This document shows, piece after piece, positions 28,707-40,281 of a DNA stretch of 64,000 nucleotides. A program made the position numbers and the translations under genes. Numbering within the stretch: position 1 is the stretch's first letter; the number at the start of each line of letters is the position of its first letter. Origin of the DNA: Telopea speciosissima (lineage: Eukaryota > Streptophyta > Magnoliopsida > Proteales > Proteaceae); NCBI RefSeq assembly GCF_018873765.1, contig NC_057924.1, forward strand, positions 6,014,001 through 6,078,000, given 5' to 3'. The notes beneath the pieces were generated by a model. It worked only from the letters and a program-made list of their open reading frames with translations. It was not told the origin of the DNA and did not search any database.

Positions 28707-30946
28707 TGTCCATTAAGAGAGGAGATTTCTTGTGGGATAACCTTTGCATATCAAACTACTAAAAAAAAGAGTTGGCAATTAAATCTCACTTCTCTATGCT
28801 AATCTTTTGAGTAAGCAAAGAAAAGTTACTTTAATTTTTCTTCTCTTTTTAAGCTGAGGTAATCCTTTGTCTTTTTATTTTTTTTTTCAAATAAGAAAAT
28901 AAAAATATCTGTCATGATTAAAAAAAATATATTCTTATGTGTCATATAATTTATAATTATTTTTTTTCAATTTAATTCTCTTAGTTTATCATTTGTATTA
29001 CCTTATCATCTTAGAGTCTTGTATGTACATAGTAATGAAAAACTATAAAAAAAATACCATTAGATTCTAAATAATCAAATGATAATTTTTTGCAATATTA
29101 TGGATTTTGACCATAAAGAAGGATACACATATAATAATTCAATCTACAATAGTAAGGCTACCCATGGCCATGTGTGTCATATAATACCAAGAATATTTTT
29201 ATCAAAGTACTATATAATTCTAAAGGTAGCCCTTATATACTATCATATACGGGACTATCTGAACAGGTGTATATGGAACATGTCTTTTGATCGACCCTTA
29301 TCATATACTTAGAAGTTCTTTAAATTAAGAGTAAAAAAACAGTTTTCTAAATAAATAGAAAGTGTACTTACCGTGTATATCCTTTTCAAGAGTTGTTATT
29401 ATTTCACACTCTTTTCAAGTACACATGTAAAACAACAGGATTTTACAGTCACTGGAAGGGGGAAAAAAAAAATCTTTAATGCTTTGTGAATACCCTTATA
29501 TACGATCAAGACAACGATAGCACTAAAAGTATCTTGTATGTTATCATAAAAATCAATCATACCGTATCTATCACCCGAACCAACGACACCTTTAACTACT
29601 ATTTTATAACCCTTTCACATATGTCTACTGAAAATTTATGAAATATACCACTAGTACACATACCCTTAACTAGTTAAATAATAAAAAATAATAATACTCA
29701 AAAACCTTGTATTATCGCCATGAATAACTGAAATAACCCTTTTATTTTTATCGATTCGTTTTTTTTTTCTTCTAATAATATAATAACCGGCTACATTACG
29801 TAAGTAGTATAGTAAGAATATACATACATAAGTTGTATTAGTATCTAATCAAACATTACATCTTAATCATTTACCTACCCATAATTTACTAAAATATATT
29901 CCAATCTTTGCTCCTAGGAACAAAGTTAAGACACAATATAGATGTGTTATGGCTCCACAACTTTTGATTCCTTACCCAATAAATAAGTTTGGATTGAAAT
30001 TATATACATGAATAGGAAAGATGGGGCTTCCCACTTATGCCTTCAATAGTTGAGAGCTTCTTAGATTGGATCATGGGAGAAGATATCAATAGCTTTCAAG
30101 ATCTATATCAGCTCATTGGGAGACTAACTAATAGGACCAATGGGTTTTTTATATTTTTTTTTATTGTTTTGATAGATAAATTGATACTAGCACACTTAAA
30201 CTTTTGTTGAGTGACTTCCCTAGGGGACCAACACAGTTTTAGAGTCCTTCACCAATCCCTAGTCCCTACCATCCGCCAGACAACCAAAATGGATTCCTCT
30301 GTGGCATTTTCTTCTCCATAAGGCAGCTGGAAGCAACCAATGGAGTAGGCTTTCTCTAACTCTTCATCACTCAGAAAGGAATTGAAGGCCACATAACACA
30401 ATCATATCACTCACTATCTAGTGGGAAGATGGATCACTTCCACTCTGTCACTCCAATTTGGTGTTCATTCACTTCTGAATTCTGTTGCAGCTTTAGCTAT
30501 ATTTTCAATGAGAACATCAATTCTTGGGCTACAAGACCTGTAGTGATCAGATTTCTCTCATTCTTTTAAGAGTCTTTAGAAGGAAATTTAGACTTAAAAG
30601 AAGAAAAATAAACAAAAACAGATGAGTTCAACTACTCTTTTTTAGATTGTAAGCAAAGCAACCTAAAGTCCCAGAGCTAGGACTTTCCAGTATCACATTT
30701 TACTCATGTATATAAGGTCTAAACAAATACTTGGTACATGAGCTTGAAATCAGGCTTGGGAGTTGAGCTGAGCAGCTGAGGGACTCCCACCATCATTTGT
30801 ACACATTTGTCATTTGATGAGATTAAGATCGAGGCCTTTATTATTACTATTATTTTATATAGCCTCCATGTATGTCCGTGTACCTTTTCTCCACACTAAG
30901 AATTGATTTTATCACTTGACAAAGTCTCTTTAGGTTGAAACTAGAC
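28707..30946. other. AT-rich intergenic DNA
   Basis: Very AT-rich with A- and T-runs. No gene, RNA gene or clear element recognised. Confidence 0.4.
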
Positions 30947-30958
30947 ATGTGAAAAAGA

Positions 30959-31441
30959 CAATGCTGGAATTGGCGGAGTGTGCAGATCCTCTTATTAACG
31001 CTTCATGTATATGTGGATTCTCTCAAGGAATTTAGTGGAACTTTGCTTTGGTGGTTGAAGCTATGGCGGTCCATGCTGCTCTAAGAATTGCACCTAATGT
31101 GGGTATATCTCTATTGGTGATTGAAAGTGATAATCTTCTTGTGGTGAACATTCTCAACGATCATTCTCTTGAAATCCCTTGGAGAATAGATCCTATTATT
31201 AGGGATTGTAGATCTTTGTCTTCTGGTTTCCAATGTATCCTTTTTGTGCATTCCCTTTGAGAATCTAATTCGGTAGCAGATAGTTTGGCCTCTCTAGGGG
31301 CCTCTTCCCAAGCTGATCTTTTCTGGCATGATTCTCCCCCCCTCTTGTATCCTCCTTTCCTTGTATTCTGCCTTGTCTGAAACATTGTCCCAGCGTTAAT
31401 AAATTGCGTTCATAAAAAATAAAAAATAAAAAAAATAAAAA
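30959..31441 (+). mobile_element. 5'-truncated LINE, RNase H-domain end
   Basis: The frame around 31048-31350 reads VVEAMAVHAALRIAPNVGIS, then LLVIESDNLLVVNILND and, after a stop, SNSVADSLASLG. These match the C-terminal RNase H (RVT_3-type) domain of plant LINEs and related reverse transcriptases. The piece ends in an A-rich tail (AATAAATTGCG then A/T-rich repeats) and is flanked by a perfect 12-bp duplication ATGTGAAAAAGA at 30947-30958 and 31442-31453. It is a dead-on-arrival copy: the endonuclease and reverse transcriptase parts are absent and the remaining frame has an in-frame stop near 31036 and another at 31258. Confidence 0.85.
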
Positions 31442-31453
31442 ATGTGAAAAAGA

Positions 31454-32971
31454 GACCTTCGCATTACCTATTTACAAATTTCCAACATTATCTTATATTC
31501 TTCTATGCTATCTGGCATAACTTGGATTACTAGTATTGCAAACCTTCTACACCCCTTGGGGTAGAAAAGCCACCCCCTTATAATATATGATAGTAGTTCC
31601 ATGTGATCTATTTCTTTACTCTACCTTTCACTATTACATGGAATAAAAAGCATATGATTCCATTTTAGTTTTCCATAAAAAACAAAAACAAAAAGACTCA
31701 TATCACGTCGAAATATAAAGAAATATTAAAAGGAAAATCCAGTTGTAACCTTATTTTTTTGTTCTTTTAGTATAACATATTTTTTAAATAAGGATAAATC
31801 ATGTCATTTCACATGAACAATGTTAGCTCTTGAAAATGACATAACTATAAATCACTTTCAAATTATCTTAAAAATTCTTTTTTTTTTACCTTTGTTTTAA
31901 ATAATTTTTTTGAAGTATAACAATGGATAATCAAAAGAAGGTTACAATTTCTTATTGTACCAACTTGATGACAACAAGGTGTACCCATGTTTAAAAGTGA
32001 TAGAGGTGTCATTTAGAACTTAACACCTTTTAATTGCCGATTGTCTTATCCAAAAGTTTGTTATATTGAGAGTATAAAAGTGTTTCAGAAATAATTGAAA
32101 AGTGATTTATCATTAAACATTATCATCACTTGTCTTTATCTTGTAGATTTTTGAGTAAATATGTGAAATGATAGTATTCAGCCTTATTGAAAAATAATTA
32201 TATTATACTAAAATGGAAAACAAATAAACTTACAAAAAAGAAAAAAAAAAAAAAAACCTTTATCTGGGAGTGTTGCCTATATCAGCACTCCCATGAGTCT
32301 ATCTGTCTTTCCGGTTGCCAAAAACAGCATTTTCTACCCTTTGTGGCATTTATAGATTCCCCCCTTCCCCCTCCCTCCTCCCTGAGGGGGTTTTGGGGGC
32401 CTTTGCACTAAAAAAAAAAAAATCTTTCTCCTCTCTTTATGAAAAGACACCTCTTATACACATGAGACTGTTGATGTAAGCCACTCTCCTGAACAGAAAA
32501 CTACTTTCCAATTACAAATTATTTGCCACCTTGAACGGTATTAAAAAGAAAACCCATATTTAAAAACTCAGTTTAATTGATGAAAACCTAAGATGAACCA
32601 CATTTGTATTGTTTGTCAAGAAAGAAAGTCAAAGATTCTCAACATTACAATTCATAAATTAAGTAACAAGTGAGAAATGCTTTGGGATTCTCAAGAAAAA
32701 TGATTTTGTTCTAGGTGGCTGCCAAACGCAGCCTTGATGAAGATTATATAATCTAATCCTTACATCTTTCCCTATTATTACTTTAGAGTTTGGACACTAA
32801 ACAAAAAATATTAAAATAAATAGCCCCATTAATGTCTTATGATTATGATAATAATATTATCTACTGCAGCCAATCACACCTACCCAAGTTCCGCCCCCCG
32901 CAGCGCCCCCCTTCACCCCACCCCCACCCACAAAAATTTTTTTATTAGCCTCATCTAGACTCGCGTCTATC
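31454..32971. other. AT-rich intergenic DNA with C-rich patch
   Basis: No gene recognised. Contains an A-run near 32237-32257, a C/G-rich patch at 32345-32400 and a C-rich patch at 32890-32930. Confidence 0.4.
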
Positions 32972-32979
32972 CAACACCC

Positions 32980-34091
32980 TAGGGGTGTCAATTGCAAACC
33001 CGCACCGCTAGGACCGATCTGTACCGATCGATTAAAACCCGATACCGACACGATCGAATAATAAACATATCGGGCCTTGGACCGGACCAAATATTATCCG
33101 GTCGTTCCCAGCCCTTGGTATGCGACCGACTGCACCGACCGAAATGTATTTCTATTGATAAAAAATGGACAATAGTTGGCAAAAAGTCTAAATCTCCTCC
33201 TTGTGACTATGTAATATATACATTAATATATTCTATATCATATTATTTAATAGACAAGATTCCAACCCCATCACGTCACTCCTTACTTTTTAATATCAAA
33301 ATAAAAATTTTACCCACAACCACTACATCGATCTACTTTCCTCTCTCCCTCTTTATTCTTTCTTTGCCCTTTCAAACTTCACAAAGCGCAATCTGAAACC
33401 CTCAAGACGGAATTAACTTGCAGCAGCAGCAACGGCATCGCCATAGCAAGACACCAGAATCTCCAATAGCGTCTCGGTTTACACTGTACAGCAAGAGGAC
33501 GACCTGAATCACATCGCTAGGAATGTTATTCTAGGCTAGTGATGGACCAAGAGAAATAGAATGCCAGAGTCCATGGCATCTGAGACTCTCTCTCTCTCTC
33601 TCTGTTTGATCTTAATATGAGAAAGGATTGGCAAGTCATCGGGGAGTGAGAACGGATTGTCCCTTATTTGTAGTTCACTCTGACATAGTGTTTTTGTTAT
33701 GTGATATTCCCCTCTCTGAATGGGTTTTTTTGTTTCATCATTAATGTGTTTTGATTGAGTTAAAGTTCTTCTAATTCTGTCTACTCTATGAAAGAATTGA
33801 TTTGCTTTTACTTTCGCTTGAGTTTGTGATTGGGTTGTGGTTTTAATCAATTATCGCATCGTAACTCGCTTGAAGATGGTGATGATTTATGACCCAACAT
33901 TGCTGCCAAGATTGACAAACATGTATAAAGGCTAGCCGCTTGTGGCCCTAACCGACCGACCCGAATGCTACCGTGTCCGTGCCGACTTGGGAAGGCCCGT
34001 ATGTATAATCGGGAACGGTGTGAGACTTAAAATAAGGGGTGCCCGATTAGGCCCGACCGAAACCGACCGATACCGACGGTTGACACCCCTG
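32980..34091. mobile_element. Non-autonomous hAT element, 1.1 kb
   Basis: Ends TAGGGGTGTCAA and inverted CAGGGGTGTCAA, flanked by a perfect 8-bp duplication CAACACCC (32972-32979 and 34092-34099), the hAT signature. Within about 170 bp of each end there are many copies of ACCGAC / CCGATAC / GGTCGG words in both orientations, as expected for subterminal transposase-binding repeats. The middle 700 bp has no transposase; it is pyrimidine-rich and holds a TC microsatellite near 33585-33602. Confidence 0.85.
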
Positions 34092-34099
34092 CAACACCC

Positions 34100-35613
34100 G
34101 CCGACATCGCATGTGTAGTGCCGAACACAGTGAGGCATGAAAAGACCGTCTCACCCCCTGTCCGAACGCCTGTAGAATGATTACCCAAAAAAAATATTAT
34201 TTTTTATAAACGATGTGGTCCACATGGCCGTTGATCCATAGTGCCTGGTGTCACATGCCTATTAACAAACACAACTTCAAAATTAATCAACGGCTCTTTC
34301 CTTTTAAAATTTTTAAGGTTATCTTAACCTGACTGGCAGACCTGGACCAGCGTAGCCTGAAAGCTTAGAAAGTCAAAAAATGTATAAAATCCAAAGGGGA
34401 TTAAGTTTTCTTTCACGTGACACTTGGTATATAGAATGACCACTAACCTCACTTAGTGATGTGATCTATGATTAGATGTCTGGATCTTCATTAACTTTCA
34501 CTAAATAAAGTACATAGTGTCATAGTCACAAGAGTGAAATCCAATGGTTTTAGGTACGTATATACCGTGTTGGCATCGTAGTATCTTACCGGATTCCATG
34601 AACCTTATAGGACAATTTTGCCCTCAAAGACACCAATATTTTACCCTTGTCTACCAGGATCAGCCTCATCCAATTCCAATCATGATGAGCCAATCCAAAT
34701 CTGCTTCTTAAATCCCTTTGGTGAGGGCATTCCTTCTTCACCATGGGTGAAAGGAATTTTGTATTTTATCACAAGGATAAGTAACACAAAAATTCTGACC
34801 GATCGACCTTTTGTGTCAATTTCAAAAACTAATTCAATCAAACACCCTCACATATGTTCATGTAATCCCTATATTTGTCCATGAACATTTACTATTAACT
34901 CTGACAATTAACTATGCATTCTCTTAGTCATAAATCTTCAAAACCTATATTTGACCACCAGCTCAAAAAACCCTCTCCAATAAAAATAAATGATGTCCTC
35001 CCATTCCATCTTGACCAAGTTTTCCTTCATTCATAGTAAAGAAAGAATCTCTTCAACCACGTGATATGACACTCTAATTCCATTGAAAAGGGTATTTTGG
35101 ACCTTGCAAATAAAGAACAGGAGTTAATAATGAGACTACTTATCTAAAAATTCAATCATAGCATCAAATCAATGTGGATAAAAGAAAAATCTCTCTAGTC
35201 ATCCTAGGATGATGGAAAACTTTAGCCTTTTCTTTACTCTCATGTCCAACTTATTTTTATATTACCCTGAATTACCCTTCGTCATAAATATATTATCACT
35301 TCTACCCCTTAATTATTATTCTATTTATGATGGCATGCATTTTCTACACATATTTACTAACTTATGAACCTAGCATTTTATAGCTTATTTAAGGAAAGGT
35401 TGGTTGAATTTTTCTTTTCCTATACTTGTATGGCCCACCTCAACTGGGCGAAGTGGTCCAATCCAAAAAATAAATTGGTACACATTAGGGACCAAAAAAA
35501 AAAACCTACGATTGGCATAGAAGATATGGACCCAAGCTTTGCCAGCTTGAACCCAATGTGGCAAGAAATTTTCCAAAATCCTCTCTCAGGCAATTTACCA
35601 AAAAAGTTTGTAA
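34100..35613. other. Intergenic DNA
   Basis: No gene recognised. Words related to CACCATGGGTGAA recur here and in the next 600 bp, suggesting old repeats. Confidence 0.35.
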
Positions 35614-35942
35614 TTTATGGCAAAAGTTTTACTTCAGCTCCCGAGGATCCCCTACCCACCCCAGCCCACTAGTAATGTAACCATACAGTGGGACTCTTGT
35701 TTCATCAATAAACTCCTACCATTATTGACGAATTCGAATACAAAGAATCAAGTTTTCCATCAACCATGATGAAAATAAATCCTTTCCCATGTTCGTCAAG
35801 GGGAAGGGTATTTTCCTTTCACCAATGGGTAAGGAAGAATCCCCTACCCATGGCCAAATAACCAAGGGGTAGGGAATTTCCCTTCACCAATGTGGGAGGA
35901 AAAATCCACAGCTCATTAGTGAAGTAAAACTTTTGCCATAAA
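35614..35942. mobile_element. TIR element with perfect 23-bp inverted ends
   Basis: TTTATGGCAAAAGTTTTACT followed by TCA occurs at the left end and, exactly inverted, at the right end of a 329-bp segment. The interior has several CCTTCACCAATG..-like words. No target duplication was found. Confidence 0.65.
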
Positions 35943-36323
35943 TGGACAAAATTTTCCTTCACCCATGGTGAAAGAAAAATCTCTAGTCCATGACCATCGT
36001 TACCATCAGATGAAGAAAGAGAATGATATTTTCGAATTCGTCCATAAAATGATTGAAGTTTGTTTAAGTGACAAAAGTCCAATTGTATGATCACATCACC
36101 AATGGGACGAGTTACCGATGGTTATAGACAATGAAATTTATTTTTTTTTCACCATGGTTCAAGGAAAACTCAGTTTTCTATTCTCTCTTCCTCTCCCCAA
36201 TCTTGAACCTTGGACCTATGGCTACACACATTAAATCAACCAATGAGGCTACAAAGAGGCTGGTAAGGGAAAACTCAATCTAATTTATTAAAAATTCATA
36301 AAATTGTATAACATTTTGTTGTC

Positions 36324-36670
36324 GGTTCCGTTTGGTTGCAAGGAAAAATTAAAGGGAAGGAAAATGAAATTTTCAAACATAAAAAAGAAACTTTTGTAAT
36401 CATTACCCAATGTGACTATATCACTAACTCCAAATCATTCCATATTTAGCTATTAAATTTCACTTTACTTTGCATCCAAATCCCTTAGATTTAAAAAAAA
36501 TAAAATAAAAAATTACATATACAATGTATCATTACTAAATATGATAAAAAATTTAACTAGTTATACAATCACATTGGTTAATGATTACAAAAGCTTTTAT
36601 TTTAAGTATGAAATATTTTCACTTCCCTTCCCTTCCCGTCCTTTCAATTTCCCTTACAATCAAACGTCAA
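36324..36670. mobile_element. PIF/Harbinger-like MITE
   Basis: Starts GGTTCCGTTTGGTTGCAAGG and ends with the inverted family end (TTTCCCTTACAATCAAACG). Right boundary approximate. Interior words (CTCCAAATCATTCCATATTT, TAATGATTACAAAAG) recur in the 16828-17252 copy. Confidence 0.55.
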
Positions 36671-38363
36671 GATTAAGTATCCATCAAGCATAGTGAAAAT
36701 AAATGATCATATGACTCTACAAGTGTACTTGAGATTCATCGTTCACTACCATCCCTATAGTATGAGAATGAAAATACCCGTCTCCAATCCAATCAGAGGA
36801 TCATATCCCATGGTAGAAGAGATCTGGGATCTTCCTCCTGACTCTGCTAAAAGTGACTCTAAGGAATGAACATGCATGTGCTTCTATGGGCTCTAATAAA
36901 TTGGGCAACCACATCCTCATTGTGATAGACAAACAAAATCTGCTGTTATAATTTCCTTTGTAGGATTGTCAATAACCTATTTCCTTACCATCCCTCATCC
37001 CCTGTTACAAACAGAAAGCCTCCATTATTGCAGGTTAAAGATGATCATACCTCTCTTGGTACAGCAACTAAATGATTCTGATGAATGGATATATTGCCAG
37101 CAGCTGATTTATTTCAAACATTAGTGCCCAACATTCCCAGTAAGCTGTAGTTTCAAACATGTCTCCGATCTTAAAGAGTACATTGCCTGCTTTGTAATAT
37201 TCCAACATCATGCAAATCATGTTTAGCAACCTGTAACCACATAAAAACATGCCATTTCAACAGAGAAATGTAGTAACAGTTACTAATATCACCTTTAAAT
37301 CAAGCTGATTATTCTTGAGCCAAACACACAAACATGGGTTTGGACAAACCACCTTGAACAAGGATCAAAGACACTAAGGCCCCCAACAACAATGAAAAGG
37401 GGGGTATAAGGTCTCTGCAACTTCAGCCACAAATTCAAGAGGCAACTGAGTTAGAGAGTCCAGCAGACTAATACAAAGTCCCTGCAAGTCTTTGGTATTC
37501 AACCACCCAACTACCCCTTAGGCTCTATTTGTTTCAAATAGAATTTTTTTTCCCAAGAAATTAAAATTTCATTTATAAAATTTATTTGGTTAATCTTACA
37601 TATTAAAGACTAATTTAGGCACTGTTGAATGATTAAGAGAACCCATCCATGTGATGCTAGAATCTGTGTCCTCTATTGATGACAATTGTATCAAGGACCA
37701 AGATGCCACCACTTGTTGTGGAAAACACTATCCAAAAACTTAAAAAATGAAGTAATTTTCAAAAGAAAAAATCTTATTGTAACCAAACTGGGTGAAAAAT
37801 AAGTTGTCACCTTACTCTTTTGTCCGTTTAACATAATACTTTTTTTCCAATGAGGGTAAAATCCTATAATTTCACATGTCAACTTGAGAAACGTGCATAA
37901 CAATGACAACTCTTGATAGTGACATAATGGTAAAAAATCATTTTTTACTGTTGACTTAAAGAACTATTAGAAATAAGACAAGGGGCAATCCAAAGAAGAT
38001 TAAAAACTTCTAAGTCCACGACTGTAGTGAAACAATAAGTACCCTTTTCTAAAATTTTGTATCACATTTAAGTAAAGAATTTTGTATTCTCACACATACA
38101 ATATACTAAAAATTTTAAGCAATTCCTATAAAATACTTTCCATGAAACAACGGAAACTGAATAAATTTGTACATATCCAACAAAGATCGCTTCTAGACAT
38201 TCGCACCAAGCCACCAATACACAAAGCAATGATATCTACCAGCAAAAAAAACCTACCAAGACAGTTTATATTGATTCTACAATAAGGAAATATTCCAGAT
38301 TATGAAAAACAAGGTTACTACTCAAAGGCAGGATGCTTAGGCATATTTATTTTCACTGTATCC
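36671..38363. other. Intergenic DNA
   Basis: No gene recognised. A 60-codon frame at 37068-37250 on the minus strand looks mildly protein-like but has no recognisable motif. Confidence 0.35.
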
Positions 38364-38366
38364 TAA

Positions 38367-38577
38367 GGCTTCATGTGACTGCAAGGCAAGGGAAATGAAA
38401 CTACATAAAAGAAAAAATGAAAAGTTATATAATATTTACCAGCAATAAGTTTTACTTTATTTTTCAACCAAATTCCATGGATTTCAGCAGGAAAATAAAG
38501 ATTGCACTTGAAAAGTTAGTTAAAAAGTCATAATTTCAATTCCCTTCATTTCCATTTACTTGCAACCAGATGGAGCC
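38367..38577. mobile_element. PIF/Harbinger-like MITE with TAA duplication
   Basis: 211 bp with ends GGCTTCATGTGACTGCAAGG and inverted GGCTCCATCTGGTTGCAAG, flanked by TAA at 38364-38366 and 38578-38580. The 3-bp TWA target duplication and GGC.. ends are typical of PIF/Harbinger. Confidence 0.7.
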
Positions 38578-38580
38578 TAA

Positions 38581-40281
38581 CAAAAACATCAAATTACATA
38601 CTCTAAGAAGTTGAATGATATCTGCTTACCTGTCTAATGCAACGACCTTTAGCCAACCATAGGACAAAGACAGTAATTACACTTTTTGACAAAAACCGCT
38701 GCATTAGTGAAAGCTAATTACCTTCCTAATAGTGAAAGGAATCAATGATTGAGCATCCACCCAACAGTTATAGAAACGTACAAAGTTTGATCCCAAAATG
38801 CTGAGATTCGCAATAGAATTTTAATCAAGACTATTCATCAAGAATGAAAGGTTTAATGGTTTATTAGTGGACATCTGGACACAAATAAGACATTAAGGAA
38901 GAGATACCACATGAACATTGTGTTCCTACTTACCGTTGAAACACGTCTCAAATAAGGAGAATAGATACCCTTACATGAAGGAGCAGATGGCAACATCAAT
39001 CATTCTAGTAACGAGCCAAGTAATGAAATGTGTCATGATAGTTGGTTTCAGACACCAATAGGTGAGAATGGGATATTTGTCCACAATAATTAGTTTGAAA
39101 TGCGCACCAGCATTTCCTGTTGATATTTGTAAGTCCCAGGTTTAGAAGGAGCTTGATCAAAAATAGTGTTTGGACCATCAAATTTGATGATGTTCAATTT
39201 ACTGTTAGGCTGAGGAACATTAGAACATGTCATATGGCCTGCAATACAACAATATCCAAACAATGTACTGTAGGCATACTATTTTTTTTTTTTTGGAGGG
39301 GTGGGGGAAAGAGGAAAGGCGAGGAGGAATGTTATCACGATCAGTACCAAATCTTCACAGTGCACTGATCCAGCCTAGTCAGGCAATATGGTTGGAAGCC
39401 AAGTAGCAAACATTGACAAGGAACACAAACCCAAAACAATCAGAGTAGCGTAGAAGTCCAAAATCTCCAGCTACATGAATTTTCCATAGTTTAACTACAT
39501 TACTAGCCATCGTGCTCCATTTCCTACTTATGATTGGTCATCAGTGCCTGCAGCATAAGAGACAAAACTCTACAAATATGTGGTGTTAAGTTAATAATAA
39601 GAACAAACAGAAAAGAGAGAGAGAGAGAGAGAGAGCGAGAGAGCATGTCTTCATTAATGCAATCTTAGAAATCAGGCAAGGTGGCACCAGCGCCTTACAT
39701 TAGAATGAACCACTGAAAATAGACGCTCATGTACTCCAGAATGATCAGTTGAAAATGGCAAATTGTGAAATCATGTTCTAGTCCAGAATTTCCAGGCACA
39801 AGGAACTTTAGGTACAGATTCTCAGGTACAAAATAAGGCATAGAACTTTCATTTCTAACTGCTGATGAACCCTGAAAGGATTTCATACGAATGGTTATTT
39901 TTAGTAAATGATTTGAAATGGCAAGATATACTAGTGAATCATACAATAGAGATACAAAATCTGTAGTTTAACCAAAAAAGAGTAGAGTGGTTTATGTAGT
40001 TTCCAAATAACCTCCACAGCCACGAGTGGATTAAACAAAACAGTTATAACTAAGCTGGTAAACCGATATTAGTTCCATAATATAAAGCATTAAAGAGAAG
40101 TCTTTATATTGTCATGAATCTTGTTTCAAGTCATACTTGTTATTTGTCCAAAACTTATACCATATTGTCGCAGAGACTGCAAGTATGAAACAAAATTGGG
40201 ACAGCCGAACTCAATCTCCACTAAAGTTCAAACTTCACAACTAGCTTTGAGCACTGCAACAATGACAGAACAAGCAGGGCT
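38581..40281. other. 3' flank of the RS/RRM gene
   Basis: No other gene seen. Contains a T-run followed by a G-rich run (39282-39308) and a GA microsatellite at about 39613-39643. Probably includes the 3' UTR of the minus-strand gene ending at 40282. Confidence 0.4.

Noticed and set aside
30040-30650. miR159/319-type precursor
   Set aside because: GAGCTTCTTAGATTGGATCA near 30056 recalls a 5' arm, but no complementary 3' arm was found downstream.
37068-37250. 60-codon frame on the minus strand as an exon
   Set aside because: Composition is plausible, but there is no recognisable motif or clear splice context.
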